This document shows, piece by piece, positions 23,010-34,532 of a stretch of DNA of 64,000 nt. The position numbers and the translations under genes are program-made. The notes beneath the pieces are model-generated. The model saw only the letters and a list, made by a program, of their open reading frames with translations. It was not told the origin of the DNA and did not search any database. Location of the stretch: positions 44,340,394 through 44,404,393 of the forward strand of contig NC_052353.1 in the NCBI RefSeq assembly GCF_009727055.1. Reading direction: 5' to 3'. This stretch comes from Benincasa hispida. Taxonomy: Eukaryota > Streptophyta > Magnoliopsida > Cucurbitales > Cucurbitaceae. The stretch's first letter is position 1; the number at the start of each line of letters is the position of its first letter.

Positions 23010-24261
23010 AATGATCATGGAGCTTCGACTTCCTATCATAATCTAGAGTTAGAAGGTGATAATGTTGCTGAAACCAGTGAACATATGTCAAGTGAACAAG
23101 ATGAGACACATGGAGACTTACACAATTATTCATTAGCAAGAGATAGACCTAAAAGAACTACTGTGCCACCCGTTAGATACCAATAGTATGATTCTGCTAG
23201 TGTAGAATTAAGTGCTGCTATTTCTTTGAGTAATAATGAACCTACCAGCTTTGAAGAAGCAACAAACAACCCATATGCTAGACAGTGGATTGAGGCAATG
23301 AATGATGAAATGAAGTCCCTCAACCAAAATGACACTTGGAGACTAATACCTTTGCCTAAAGAGGACAAACCTATCTCATGCAAATGGATTTACAAATTTA
23401 AAGAACAGATTCCCGGTGTGCAAAAGACTAGGTTCATGGCTAGGTTGGTTGTTAAGGGGTTTATTCAAAAGAGGTATTGACTACACTGAGGTGTTTTCTC
23501 GAGTAGTGAAGCATACATCCATTAAGCTACTCCTTTCCTTAGTTGTACAAAATGACTTGGAGCAAGACCATTTAGATGTAAAGACAACCTTTCTACATGG
23601 GCTGTTGAATGAGACCTTTTACATGAGGAAACCTCAAGGTTATGTGAAAAAAGGAGAAGAAAACTTGGTGTGTTTGTTGAACAAGTCTATACATGGCCTC
23701 AAGCAGGCACTGAGATATTGGTATGAGAGGTTTGATGAAGTGATCTCTAAGATGGGGTTCAAAAGAAGCTCATACGATTGGTGTGTCTATACAAACTCTA
23801 ATAGCTTCAAGGAACCGGCCTATCTACTTCTTTATGTAGATGACATGCTTCTTGTCAGGAATTCCAAAGAAGAATTGAGGCAAATGAAAATGCTTCATAA
23901 GAGAGAGTTTGATATGAAAGATCTAGGGGAATCAAGAAGGATTCTAAGCATTCAGATTGAAAGAGATAGAAAACAGGGCAGATTGCAAGTTGCTCAATAT
24001 GAATATTGTTCAAAGATAATTCAGAGGTTCAAAATGGAGAGTGCTAAGCCAATTCTCACTCCTCTTGCATCTCACTTCAAGCTTTCAGCCAAAAATAGTC
24101 CAAAAAGCATAGATGAAGAGAATTTAAACCATATGAAGGTTGTTCCTTTTTCCCAAACAGTGGGATCACTGATGTACCTTATGATTTCTACCAGACCAGA
24201 CATGTCCTATGCAACAAGTATGGTCAATAGGTACATGGCAAACCTTGTTAAAAGACATTAG
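23010..24261 (+). pseudogene. Copia reverse transcriptase, frameshifted
   Basis: The RT start WIEAMNDEMKSLNQNDTWRL and CKWIYKFKEQ lies in one frame (23226-23480). After a +1 shift near 23465 it continues as IDYTEVFSRVVKHTSIKLLL, LDVKTTFLHGLLNETFYM, QGYVKKGEE, KSIHGLKQALRYWYERFDE, and the catalytic YVDDM at about 23836-23850, to a TAG at 24259. In the family the first catalytic aspartate is in LDVKTAFLHG; here A is T. The stretch 23010-23225 is the variable linker after integrase, with stops. Confidence 0.88.
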
Positions 24262-24790
24262 AAAGTTGTCAAGTGGATATTGAGGTATCTATGTTCATCC
24301 AAGGATGCAAGAGTCTTATATAGGCAAAATGAGCCATCTAATGATGAAGTTTATGGTTATGTAGATGCAGATTATGCAGGAGATTTAGACAGAAGACGTT
24401 CTCTATTAGGCTATATTTTCCTATGGGGGAACAATTTGATAAGCTGGAAAGCAAGTTTGCAGCCTGTTGTGGCCCTTTCACAATAGAGGCTGAGTTCATC
24501 GCACTATATGAGGCTATGAAGGAAGGTTTGTGGCTGAAAGGTTTACTAAACGATTTTGGCACAACACAAAGAAAGGTCAGAATCACCAGAGCACAATCTA
24601 CCTATCTAAAAACCAATAGTTTCATAATAGAACCAAGCACATTGATATTAAATATCATTTCTCAGATAGGAGGTCGAGAAAGAGGAAGTTGAGATAGTGA
24701 AGATTCATACCTCAGATAGCTGATATGCTAACCAAAATTGTTCCATTAAACAAGCTTGGCAGATGCTTGGATCTTCTCGAGTTCGAGTTA
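24262..24790 (+). pseudogene. Copia RNase H, frameshifted
   Basis: YGYVDADYAGDLDRRRSLLG and NLISWKASLQPVVALSQ are in one frame. After a TAG and a frameshift, EAEFIALYEAMKEGLWLKGL follows, then HIDIKYHF at about 24641 and an ADMLTKIVPL-like end near 24719. This is the complete copia RNase H signature with at least one frameshift and stops. It ends about 80 bases before the 3' LTR. Confidence 0.85.
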
Positions 24791-24867
24791 CCTAAAAAAG
24801 GTTACCTCAAGTGAGCTCAATAGAGCAAAGAGGAAAAGGTACTCTGGATGCTTACAAAGGTGGAGAT

Positions 24868-25492
24868 TGTTACAGAAAGACACGAAATCAAGAAGAACAT
24901 TGCAGCAGGCAGTTTAACCGTTGTGGACATTTTTTTGTTATGTTTTGTAACCACCAGAACATCATCGTTGACTATAGCCCTTGCATATATAAAGGAAAAC
25001 GAGTATGAGATTAATGTAAGAGATAATAAGAAAATGGGAGAGCAATGCATTCATTTTGTAATACTTTGAAGAAGTAATAAAAGAGAACCTCTCAATTTGC
25101 ACAGTGGACGTAGGCCTTTGGCCGAACCATTTAAACTCCTGTGTCTTTTCTTTCTAACTCTACGATCGTTTAGCATTTACTAAAGTATCATTTACACGAT
25201 CGTGTAGTTCTTATCTAATCGTGTACTTGATGGTTTAGCTCCGCGTCCAATCGTCTAACTCCAATCAACTGTCGTCTACATGGTCATTAACGCTTCATCC
25301 TATCGTTTACATAATTGAACTATCGTTTAGTTCTTGGAGCTTCTTCTACACAATTGAGCTGCCATTTGGTAAATGACTGAAGAATTTCAGGTCTCAGCAT
25401 ACTACCTCCCCTGATTCTTGAATTGCTATTAACTGTTAAATCTGAGTAATTTGTGATTGTGAACGTGAGGATCATAGTCATCTTGGACAACA
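24868..25492 (+). repeat. 3' LTR of the copia element
   Basis: It starts TGTTACAGAAAG after the purine-rich AAAGGTGGAGA tract (24857-24867) and ends ..TTGGACAACA, 625 bp. It includes a cluster of ACGATCGTTTAG-type words at about 25160-25370. Confidence 0.8.
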
Positions 25493-26189
25493 TAATCCTC
25501 CATATTCTTCTTTTATTCTTCTTTAGCCATGACCGCCACGGATCTATATAGGCGATTAGATCTTGGTGTGCGACACAAATCAATGGACAAAACCGTGAAT
25601 GGGAGAGTGAATCAAAAAAGATGCTAGCATCTCACCTTGGCGACCTGCATCCAGCGATCGAAAGTCGATGATGATGGAAAAAATTGATGAACGAGGACGA
25701 ACGACCGATTTCGATGGGTGAATGACTGATCAATAAGGATGAATGGCGTGGGTGGACTGGCAAATGATGATCGATGACGGCGGTCAAATCCGACGGGCGA
25801 GCGACGGACTGGTGAAGGGCAACAAGGTGGTTGGCCGAATCCGATGGGCGAATGGTGGTAGCAGAGGGGTGTGAAATCATCGGAAGGAGTAAAGAGAGGG
25901 AGGAGGAAGAAAGGGAAAGGTAAGAAGTCAATGATTTTTCTTTTTGAAAAAAAAACATTAATGGGTGTGAAGCCCTAAGCCTGTGCATGGAGAAGAGAGA
26001 ATCATGATTATATATATATATACACGCATATCTATGTGTTTGTGTTTGGGACTGAAGACTAAATTGTAAATAACTACTGACATTAGTGGAAAAAAAAATC
26101 CAATATGCTTTTTCTTCGTAAAAAATGAAATGTTCAAGTCATTAATGTGATATAACCCTATTTCAAGGTCTTTTATGTCGAAACCCGTA
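25493..26189. other. No gene recognised; GC-richer block and AT-rich flank
   Basis: Positions 25620-25900 are less AT-rich, with repeated CCGATGGGCGAAT/CGACGGGCGAGCGAC-like words. The serine- and histidine-rich minus frame 25632-25988 has no motif. A short TA repeat lies near 26010-26021. Confidence 0.3.
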
Positions 26190-26545
26190 ATTAATTAGAT
26201 CACATAATAGGACTCAATCTAATAAAGTAACCCAATGTGATAACGTATTAATCAACATACATAGCCCATATTTTATATATACGTATTATTATTTAAACAC
26301 GTCTAACACTAACAACTATTTATTAGACAAATATAATTAGATCACATAATAAATCACTAACAACTGTTTTCTCAATTATGAATCTAGGGTCTTAATTATT
26401 TAGATCACATAATATGGTCAAATCTAATAAAATAACACAATGTAATAAAATATTAATCTACATACATCGTCCAATAGTCTACTTATACATATTATTATTT
26501 AAATATGTCCAACACTAACAATTATTTACTAGCCAAATATATGCA
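26190..26545. repeat. Diverged tandem duplication, period about 200 bp
   Basis: TTAATTAGATCACATAATA..CAATCTAATAAAGTAAC, TATTAATC..ACATACAT and TATTATTATTTAAA..GTC.AACACTAACAA occur at about 26190-26330 and again, in the same order, at about 26391-26545. Confidence 0.6.
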
Positions 26546-26734
26546 AAATAGTGATCTAAACATTACAAAGTGAATCCAAATTACAATATGAAATAAACCT
26601 AATTCAATAAATATACTCATCCATAAGCTAGTAGCTAGATCTTCGATAATGAACACATTTTGCAATTAAGATAATATTATTGCATGAACCAATAAATTTT
26701 AGATTCTGATCCTCTCCAATGTTTCTTCAATATA

Positions 26735-26905
26735 CTAAACAAAATTTATGGATTCGATGTTGAAGTGAATCCTCCTTTTTCCCCAATAGAGGAATAAAGT
26801 CAAGTGTGACAAGTCTTGCTGTAGCCCAAGTTGTAGCCTAAGATCCTGATGTCTTTGTTCCCCTAGCTTGCCTATATATTCCAACAAGTGTTTAGGGTGG
26901 TTTAT
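26735..26905 (-). repeat. Dispersed repeat copy A (related to 30370-30560)
   Basis: Outer blocks are shared in the same orientation with 30370-30560: ATTCxATxTTGAAGTGAAT..AATAAAxTCAAxTGTGACAA at the left and CCCCTAG..CxTATATTCCAA.A..TTTAG at the right. The middle differs. The minus frame (26735-26971) has no recognised domain. Confidence 0.4.
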
Positions 26906-26994
26906 GTAAAATTTAGGGTTGGAAAAATAAAGATAGAATGCAAAGATGCTAAGATTTTGATTGATAGTCATTTAAACTTTATTTGATAATCATT

Positions 26995-27170
26995 TGATTT
27001 TTTTTTTCTAGTTTTAAAAGTTAAGGCTACAAAAACTCCAGTCCCACTACTAAACCCAACTAGGTTTTTTTAGTACAACAATTGTGGGTGAGGGATTGAA
27101 CCTTCCACCTTGAGGGAAGAAGATCATGCTAATTACTACTAAGCTAATCTCACTTTGGCCCACACTAGAT
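26995..27170 (-). mobile_element. tRNA-derived SINE-like element
   Basis: On the minus strand TAGCTTAGTAGTA resembles a pol III A box, and GGTTCAATCCC about 40 bases later resembles a B box (GGTTCGANTCC), the internal promoter layout of tRNA-derived SINEs. The tail and ends are not sharply defined. Confidence 0.5.
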
Positions 27171-27464
27171 TTTGAAAACTAATTAAATAATTTGTAACAA
27201 TAATTTTTGTTTTTAGAAATTGGCTGAGAATTCAACTTTCTTGCTTAAGAAAGATGCAAACCATTGCAAGAAATATGGAGGAAATTGACTTATTTTTCAA
27301 AAACAAAAAAATCCAAAGCCATGATTACCAAATAAGGACTTAGTAATTTGTCTCTAGTTTTTTTAAAATTATGCCTATTTTCTCTCAATTTCATACTATG
27401 GTTTTTCATTTTTTTCTTGAGTGAAAGAGTTGCATTCTATAGCAAAATTCCAAATTTCAGAAAC

Positions 27465-27468
<4 letters not shown>

Positions 27469-27512
<44 letters not shown>

Positions 27513-27521
27513 NTTTTTTTT
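27469..27521. repeat. Poly-T tract with an undetermined base
   Basis: Over 50 T residues with N at 27513; the length is likely uncertain. Confidence 0.9.
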
Positions 27522-28029
27522 CTAGTTTTCAAGAGTTATCTTGATTTTTGAAAACATTGGTAAAAAGTTGACAACAAGGCAAAAATCTTAAATGTAGAAA
27601 GTGATATTTGTAAGCTTAATTTCGACAATCGAAAAAACAACAAATCATAAAAAAATTAGATAAAATAACTCTAGTTTAAATAGTTTAATTGAAAATAAGA
27701 TCTAATTCACTTGGGATATATAATCTAAATTGAATAACATAACCTTTTAAGTTATACTTCATGAAGTTTTATTATTTTATTTTATTTTGTTTTGTTTTAT
27801 TTTATTTGATGATATAGAAGAATATAGTTTTTTTTAGAACTAAGAAAACACTTTTTGGTTTCTAAACTTTCAAAATTAATAATTTAGTCTCTGGAGTTTG
27901 ATAAGTAATAATTTTTGTAGAGGAAGATATACTGGAGATCCAAAAGATCATTGAAGCACCGAAAATATCTAAACTAGGTTGACACATTCTTAACACACTT
28001 ATCATGCCCTCCAACCAATATATACATAT

Positions 28030-29386
28030 TGATAGTATAAAAAATGTACTATATGGCTTCGCTTAATTTGGGATTGTTCTTGGATTTTATGTGTTTATTT
28101 GTCTATTTTATAGGTTTCGAGCACTTAAGAGATATAACGGGGTGTTAGTGACAAAATGGAGCTAAAATGGACCAAAACAGAGCTTAATTGCATCAGTTGG
28201 GAAAGAGAAGGACAAAATAACCAAAATGAACTTGGAAGTGTAGTGCACAGTGCAGCGTCGCTAGCGCCCTCACTTTTTCCAGTAGCACCGAATTTGGTGC
28301 AGCACCGCAGTACCACAAAACTCCAGACACATGAGGATTCCCATCAATGCCGTGGCGCTATGCACTGTCTATAAATATTTTCCTTCGATTTTAGGTTAAG
28401 AGGTGAGAGATTAGCTGATTTTTACAACATTAGGGTCACTTTCGACCATTCTTGGCTGAAACACATGAGATTTCTTTTTGTTTTTCTTTGTAATATTTAT
28501 TTTTGCATCGGGATTCATGTATTGATGAATAGCTAAAGGCGAAAACATCGTTTTGAGGTTTTATGAGCAGTTTATATGGTTTAATGAGATTTTTCTTGTA
28601 ATTTTCTTGAGTTTTCTATTTATTTTTGTTTTCTATTCCTTGATTTAATTTCTAGGATGAACATGCTCGTAGATTTAATTGACAACTATATCGTTAATAT
28701 TTGTATGTTTGTTCGCCCCATGCTATGCATATTATAGGTATCCGTAATTATATCAATGACATACGTAATTTGAGTAGCAATAGGTTTTAGTAATAATTAA
28801 AGTTTTGATTGCTAGCTTTTCTAGAATCACCCAGTAATGAAATATAACGAAACCTAGGGAATAGAAATGTGTTAGGTTAGATTTGGCCAATTTAATCAAA
28901 TATTCTAATCAATCCAAGTGCTTAATGCGACTAACTAAGTGAATAGGCTTGCGTGATAACAGTAACTAAACCCCGGAATCGACATCCGCGTTGGTTTTCC
29001 CTAGGGAGTTTGTCTAGCTTTTTCAGACATTCGATTAGGCTTGATAATTAGATAACCTATGAACATTGCATGATAATCAATGAATTAATCCATAGAAAGT
29101 CTAACAACCTCTATATCGAAAAAGGTAATCTTGTCTATCTCTTTCTCATTCTATTTTATTTTCTGCACTTTGATTTCATGCAATTTAGTTTTTTCGTTAA
29201 CTCAACCTCAAAACCCCTTGTTTTTACTGCTTACAAAGATTAATTTAACTTAGAGAAGTTTTAATCTTAGGCTCTCTATGGTTCGACCCGATCTTACCAT
29301 TAAAACTACTTGTTAGTTATAGTGTTGGATTCTGAACATAAATATTATTTGATTGGTACGAAGCCTTGACAACTTTCTATCCATCA
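28030..29386 (+). mobile_element. Solo LTR with CATAT target-site duplication
   Basis: A 1,357-bp unit TGATAG..CCATCA is flanked by CATAT at 28025-28029 and 29387-29391. It holds a GC-rich palindromic cluster (about 28247-28360: GCAGCGTCGCTAGCGCC, GTGGCGCTATGCAC), then a TATA box TATAAATA at 28370-28377. Near its end GGTTCGACCCGATC (about 29280-29293) resembles the 3' part of plant Ty3/gypsy LTRs. The gypsy assignment is an inference; the LTR ends and duplication are seen directly. The short frames 28125-28374 are not genes. Confidence 0.75.
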
Positions 29387-29391
29387 CATAT

Positions 29392-29590
29392 TATTTTTTG
29401 ATATCCAAGAATGTTAGGGTCATCATACGTGCACCTCGATTGATCTCACGGGATAACCTGCCTGACCCTACAACATTTAGATGTCAAATAAACATGTAGG
29501 ATATTAAATCTTAAGTAGGTGGTCCCCATGAATTGAACTCATGACCAAGTGCCCCATCTTACAATTAGGCTAAAACCCATGATGGTTTCT
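29392..29590 (-). mobile_element. tRNA-derived SINE (Au-like), minus strand
   Basis: Reading the minus strand from about 29590: TAGCCTAATTGTAAG (A-box like), then GAGTTCAATTCATGG (B-box like), then GTAGGGTCAGGCAGG, TTATCCCGTGAGATCAATCG and AGGTGCACG, ending in ATATCAAAAAATAA. The word order and the TATC-A-run end fit the Au-type SINE of angiosperms as I remember it. It directly abuts the solo LTR target duplication. Confidence 0.7.
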
Positions 29591-30369
29591 TACATCCAAA
29601 TATCGTGATTTCACCCAATATAACAATTAACAATTTAGTCCATTGACTTTATAATTTGTAACGATTTAGTCCTCTGAGAAAAAAAATTATTAATATTTAA
29701 TGAACTTTTTTTTTAATGAATGTAGATTGATAACACGTTGATCTGGAATCAAATTTATTTATAAAGTATAAAGACCAAGTCATTACACAACGAAAATTGA
29801 CACTAAATTTTGGTAAGATTATTCTTGATAGGAACTAAATTGTCACAAATTTTAATGTATAATGATTAAATTGTTGCTAATTAAAGTTAAGAATTCAATT
29901 GTTACAATTATAAATGTACATGGATTAAATCATTATCAACTAAGGTTTAGGGACTAAATTGTTAACTAAAGTTTAGGGACAAAAATATATTTTAACCAAA
30001 CCAATAGGACTTGGTATTTTCATGAATTTTTCTAATCACCAATAATACCAAAAAAAAAAAAAAAAAAAACACATTAAGAGAAGTCCTAATATGCATTAGT
30101 TATAAAATATATGTCGATGAAACGTTTGCGTTGGCACCGAAGTTGGCATGTGCGATGATGGTTGGAAATGTCATATCTAAACGAAATTTTTCATGCGTTG
30201 GGAGAAGTTCACTTCTCCTGACATCATGACTTTCGTCGGGGAACCTTTCCACTATCGTGATCAAAAGCGTCGGGAGAGCTTTTTTTCTATGAATATTTTG
30301 ATAGTCATTCATCATAGGAGTAAATGTATTGAAACGAAATATTATTGTCCAATATTATTATACTAAATA
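29591..30369. other. AT-rich segment, no gene recognised
   Basis: It includes an A run (30050-30069) and a stretch with TGCGTTGGGAGAAG..CTTCTCCTGACATC and CGTCGGGAGAGC words (30190-30280) of unknown nature. The minus frame 30100-30315 has no motif. Confidence 0.3.
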
Positions 30370-30560
30370 TGTCCCAACAAATTTTTTGGATTCTATATTG
30401 AAGTGAATAGAATAAACTCAATTGTGACAAAATATTCCTTGTAGGCTTGGGACTGTCCTTGGGCAAGTTGCTGTAAAATACTTGGCAAGGCAACATTGCT
30501 TTTGGGATTCTTATGCCTTTATATCCCCTAGGCCTATTTCATATTCCAATAGATATTTAG
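30370..30560 (-). repeat. Dispersed repeat copy B (related to 26735-26905)
   Basis: It shares its two outer blocks with copy A in the same orientation, about 3.6 kb away. The middle (ACTTGGCAAGGCAACATTGC region) is unique. Confidence 0.4.
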
Positions 30561-31065
30561 TCTACCCTATACCTCATGAAAGGTATTTTTCCTTTTGTTT
30601 TCAAGGTAGAGAATATAGTGTGAGTATGATTGAATTCCCCCAATCATATACAATTTGAAAAGTGGGCAATATAAATCAATAAATTATTCCCAAATTCAAT
30701 AAAGTACACAACCTTTATGAGGGACTATATATATATTAATATTTCACAGCTTGCTAGTTTCCTTTAAATAGAAAAAAGTTTATTTATATTCTCATGTGAC
30801 TATAACTTCCTTGATCTTAATTTATCTTTAGGTTTGGTAAGCACTAATTATATTACCATACATACCCTTTTCAAGCATCTCATTCTCCTTGACATTCTTA
30901 ATAATTATAAAAATACCTTTTTGAGGGACCTCTCTATTCTTTTTTTTTTTTTTTTTGGTGTGCTTTGTCATTCTTTTATTCACCATACTACACTTATATC
31001 TAATTTTTCTAGATTCTAATTTCTATGTATACATGTTTCTTCAAAATAAAAATATAATATTGCTT

Positions 31066-31269
31066 TAATTGAGGATCCTACATTAGAAAAATCAAAGAAA
31101 CTGCACAACCTCAATACCGACAAAAATGAAATTTATAGTAAGAGAAAAATCCGTCGACTTTAAAAATCGTGAAATAGATGAGTTACTTATTTATTTATCA
31201 ATTGGTTTTGAGATGGAACTCAATATTATCTAATATGGCATCAGGATCCATAAAGCCTAAACAGGTATT
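31066..31269 (+). repeat. Small LTR/TRIM-like remnant, copy 1
   Basis: GATCCTACATTAGAAAAATC..GATGAGTTACT..CAATTGGTTTTGAGATGGAA, TATCTAATATGGCATCAGGA. The last words resemble a degraded Met-tRNA primer-binding site. A related copy is at 32545-32810. Confidence 0.35.
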
Positions 31270-32446
31270 TGATACCAAATACTTGGTTTAACGCAAGTAT
31301 ACGTATGCAGTTATAGTATATAATAAAATGGATTAAGAGATTGAATATTGTCCTTTGGAGATCAAATGCCCGGATTATTTTTAGCTACTCTAGAATATGT
31401 TGATTTTATTTAAGGATTGAACTTCTGATGAATGTTATGGTTTTCAAATTAAAGAAAACAAAATAAATACAAGTATAAAATTCAAGAGACAAAGGTGTTT
31501 AAGCTAGAGTGTTGATTTCCTTAATTACTTTATTAAGTCATGCAAAGGTTCCTATGAATTATTGTGTTAATGATATATTTAAATCTAGAAACTATTTTTT
31601 TTTTAATTATTATCCTTCAATAACAATATTTTCTTGTCAAAACATAATTGAGTACTAATTACTTGAAATCAAATTAAGAAGCATGACATTAAGAATAGTC
31701 ATGATTAACTTTCCTTATCAACCTATCTATTTTCATGATAGCTTTGACAATGATATGATATTATAGGTCTGATTAAACATTCATTCTTTCTAATTGAACA
31801 CTTAATTTATCAATGCATTCAAGATCACTCAATGTAAGCACAATGATATTGGAAAACAATCAATAACGCAACATCCATATAGAAAATACTAAGTATTAAC
31901 TTAAATCCATAAAAAGTTCATCAATATTCTAGAATTAAAACGTTTAGCCACTCACATTACTACAAACATATTCTCATACATTGCAACAACCATGGAAAAG
32001 TAAACAGAATATAGAGAAGAGGGAACACTACTAGAATCCCGCCGATAAAACATGTCAGAAGCACCTTGATTTTTACCTCAAGATCTCGAACGACATTTAA
32101 ACGAATCACTAAATATCTCCCATCTATTTTAAGGCTAGAGCACTCTCTAAGGTGTGCTTAATGAATTCAACTGCCCAAAATCCTATAATAAATAGAGAAA
32201 AGTTTTCTAAAATACTACCTAACGCCGGGGCACTGTCTCAATTCTTCTATACGACAAACATTAAATTTTCGTAGCGTCGTGGTGCTATATGCTAGGGTCG
32301 CGCTGCCCTGTTTTAAGCAGTTCTTGGTCTTTTTCTTTCCCCTTTTCAATGTTTGTCTTCGTTTTAACTTCGTCACAATCTTTAGCTCTTTGCTCTGAAT
32401 CTTTATCTAGAATACGATCCTTGTAAATCATTAACAAATGATATCA
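31270..32446 (-). mobile_element. LTR-like unit, minus strand (TGATAC..GATATCA)
   Basis: The ends are TGATACC and GATATCA. In reverse orientation it parallels the LTR at 28030-29386: a GC-rich palindromic cluster (32225-32310: GCGTCGTGGTGCTA, GGGTCGCGCTGCCC) next to an AT-rich TATA-like stretch (about 32184-32196). The flanking 5-mers GTATT and AATCT do not match. Confidence 0.45.
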
Positions 32447-32544
32447 AATCTAATAAAATCTTAGGTGTATTCTAGTATATTTTATATATAAAAAAGAGGG
32501 GATTAACTAAGAATGGTAAACCCAAAGAGGCACCATCTTGTGGA

Positions 32545-32810
32545 AGCATGTTGCGGATTCCATATTGGAAAAAATCAAGGGACTACACAATCTTTTTTTT
32601 TTTTTTTTTTTTTTAACAAAATCCTAAAGGTCAAGGGATCAGTAAGTGCACTTGGATATCTTAACTAAATTGACATATCCATAACATTCTTATTATGCCC
32701 TTTAGATAGAGACCACACAATCTTGATAAGATTGATGAGCTACTACTCTCAATGCCAAATGGTTTTGAGCTGGAAACTCATGTTAATTATCTAATAACTT
32801 CTACTCAATC
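32545..32810 (+). repeat. TRIM-like remnant, copy 2, with a SINE-like insert
   Basis: CGGATTCCATATTGGAAAAA..GATGAGCTACT..CCAAATGGTTTTGAGCTGGAA parallels copy 1. It is split by 32590-32700, which on the minus strand is a roughly 85-base body ending in about 23 A residues (T run 32591-32613). Related bodies are at 27905-28010 and 33715-33775, so this insert is a probable SINE. Confidence 0.4.
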
Positions 32811-33023
32811 AAGTACAATACCAAAACTCATTTTGTTCAAAATTTGCCTTTTTATTTGTTTGTAAAAAAGAAAAAGGGGAAAACACTTTAAAAGAAAACT
32901 GATTCTCCATTTCCAATTGTCTGTCTTTTATGTCCTCACTACATCTTGTGGTTTGGAAGAACACAAATCATTTGATTTCCTTTTGGCTCCAACTTGTAGT
33001 TCATTTCCCCTCTTTCTTCCTCT

Positions 33024-33031
33024 TATAAATA
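33024..33031 (+). promoter_or_regulatory. TATA box of the RADIALIS-like gene
   Basis: TATAAATA lies 159 bases before the ATG, in a pyrimidine-rich promoter context. Transcription would start near 33055-33065. Confidence 0.6.
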
Positions 33032-33189
33032 GCACCAAATGTATGTCCTCTTTGCCACAAATCCCATTCATATCCTTTTTCATCAACAAACATTGAATTC
33101 TATTTATTCTAACCCATTTTTTTTTTAGTTTTTCTCTCCCATTATTTCAAACCTATTTAAAGCTTTAATTTGGCAATATTATCAAAATT

Positions 33190-33429
33190 ATGGCTTCAAT
33201 GTCAGATCATGGGTCAGGTTTATGGACTGCAAAGCAAAACAAGGCATTTGAGGAGGCTTTGGCAATGTATGATAAAGACACACCTGATAGATGGTTGAAT
33301 GTTGCAAAGGCCATTGGTGGAAAAACTGAAGAGGAAGTCAAAAGGCATTACCAAGTTCTTTTGGAGGATGTTAAGCATATTGAGTCTGGCAAAGTTCCTT
33401 TTCCTTACAGAACCTCTAGAGGCAATTAA
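33190..33429 (+). CDS. RADIALIS-like single-MYB (SANT) transcription factor, 79 aa
   Basis: RADIALIS-like proteins are small nuclear single-MYB proteins. Antirrhinum RAD opposes DIVARICATA-type MYBs by competing for their partners, and relatives act in growth and seed or fruit development. The whole protein is one MYB/SANT domain: [15 protein letters not shown] (first helix, W13), [19 protein letters not shown] (second, W34), [20 protein letters not shown] (third, Y in place of the last W), then the family tail GKVPFPYRT. Its 79 residues fit the short end of the family. The chosen ATG follows CAAAATT and starts the usual MASM. An intron lies just after the stop (donor 33437, acceptor 34531-34532). 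It is the only intact host gene seen, in a region of transposon debris. Confidence 0.93.
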   Translation: MASMSDHGSGLWTAKQNKAFEEALAMYDKDTPDRWLNVAKAIGGKTEEEVKRHYQVLLEDVKHIESGKVPFPYRTSRGN

Positions 33430-33436
33430 AATTGAG

Positions 33437-34532
33437 GTAATTTATTGAAACAAATAATACTTGTCTCGGTCCATTTAGGATCCGTTTGATAATAAGTAGA
33501 AGTGTTTGATAAATGTCTAAGTGTTTTTTCCTTTCGATTTCGTTTCCAAAATTATTCAGGAATCTAGGAAACCAACCAAATCAAGTGTTTTTCCCATTTT
33601 GTTTCAAAATATAAATATAAGTATCAGTTTACTTATAAATTCATATAATTAACTATAAGGAAGAATTTTTAAATATTTAATTTGTCATGTTTTGTATCTC
33701 ATTTTCATTTTTTGAACAAAATACTAAAGATCGAGGGATCTCACCTATAGTGCCTTCATTATGTCTCATCTTTGTGTCTCATTTTCGTGAGAAACAAGAA
33801 GCAAAAAGGGGAAAAAAAGTGAGAGAATTAACCTAAAAAAACTTTTAAAAAAAGGTGGTTATTGAACAAGGCATTAGATATAAATAATAAAATAAATAGC
33901 AATCATCTGAACAAATTAAACAAATGAATAATTAAGTTCATGGTAACTTTGCTCAACTATCTATAACTTGGGGTTAAAGTAAATAATTTAATGTAGGAAT
34001 AGAGTAAAAGTATTATTTCATCTCCACCTTATTAAGTCCACCTTAGCTTCTACTTGGTCATATTTTCAATAGTTGACTTAATATATGGACACAAAAAGAA
34101 ATGACAGGTATTTAGACACCAATTAGGAAAAAGAATAAAAAAATAAAAAATAAAGATTTTTGGAAACTAAAAAACAAATTGCTGTCTTATTCACAGCTGA
34201 GTTTCATTATCAAATAACAGTGATCTCATTTCACATAGATTCAAAGGCAGATTCAGAAATTTTTAGGTCAAAGAAAACAATAAAATCTTTACTAATTTTT
34301 ATATTATTTTTGATGTACGATTAATTGAGGCGATAAAATTGCTTGGTGTTTCATTGTATTAAAGTATTGATATAATTAAATTTATCGTGATTTAGAAGTA
34401 TTTTTATTTTTTTTTAAACTGATGACTAACATGTTTCAAGAAAAACACTTCAACTCATAAGTCATATGCATTAGTATTAGAATTTGATTTTAACCCAAAT
34501 ATTTCTTGTTCTTTCCCTTGGATTTTTTTCAG
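33437..34532 (+). other. Intron of the RADIALIS-like gene, after the stop codon
   Basis: Donor GAG/GTAATT and acceptor TTTTTTTCAG/GATGAG fit GT-AG rules. The 1,096-bp interior is AT-rich and holds a short SINE-like piece (33715-33775). No other gene is seen. Confidence 0.65.

Larger units (their letters stand above)
20518..25492 (+). mobile_element. Ty1/copia retrotransposon, nearly full length, defective
   Basis: Order: partial 5' LTR (20518-20753), primer-binding site (20756), gag, protease, integrase, reverse transcriptase, RNase H, purine-rich tract and 3' LTR (24868-25492). Integrase before RT is diagnostic for copia. The similarity of the gag and integrase motifs suggests the Tork/TNT1-like lineage (inference). 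The first roughly 390 bases of the 5' LTR are missing, so no target duplication can be tested; the 3' flank is TAATC. Several stops and at least three frameshifts make it non-autonomous. Confidence 0.85.

Noticed and set aside
25632..25988. 118-codon minus frame rich in S and H
   Set aside because: Low-complexity composition bias and repeated words; no homologue recognised.
32036..32046. CACTACTAGAA as a CACTA terminus
   Set aside because: No subterminal repeats follow and it lies within an LTR-like unit.
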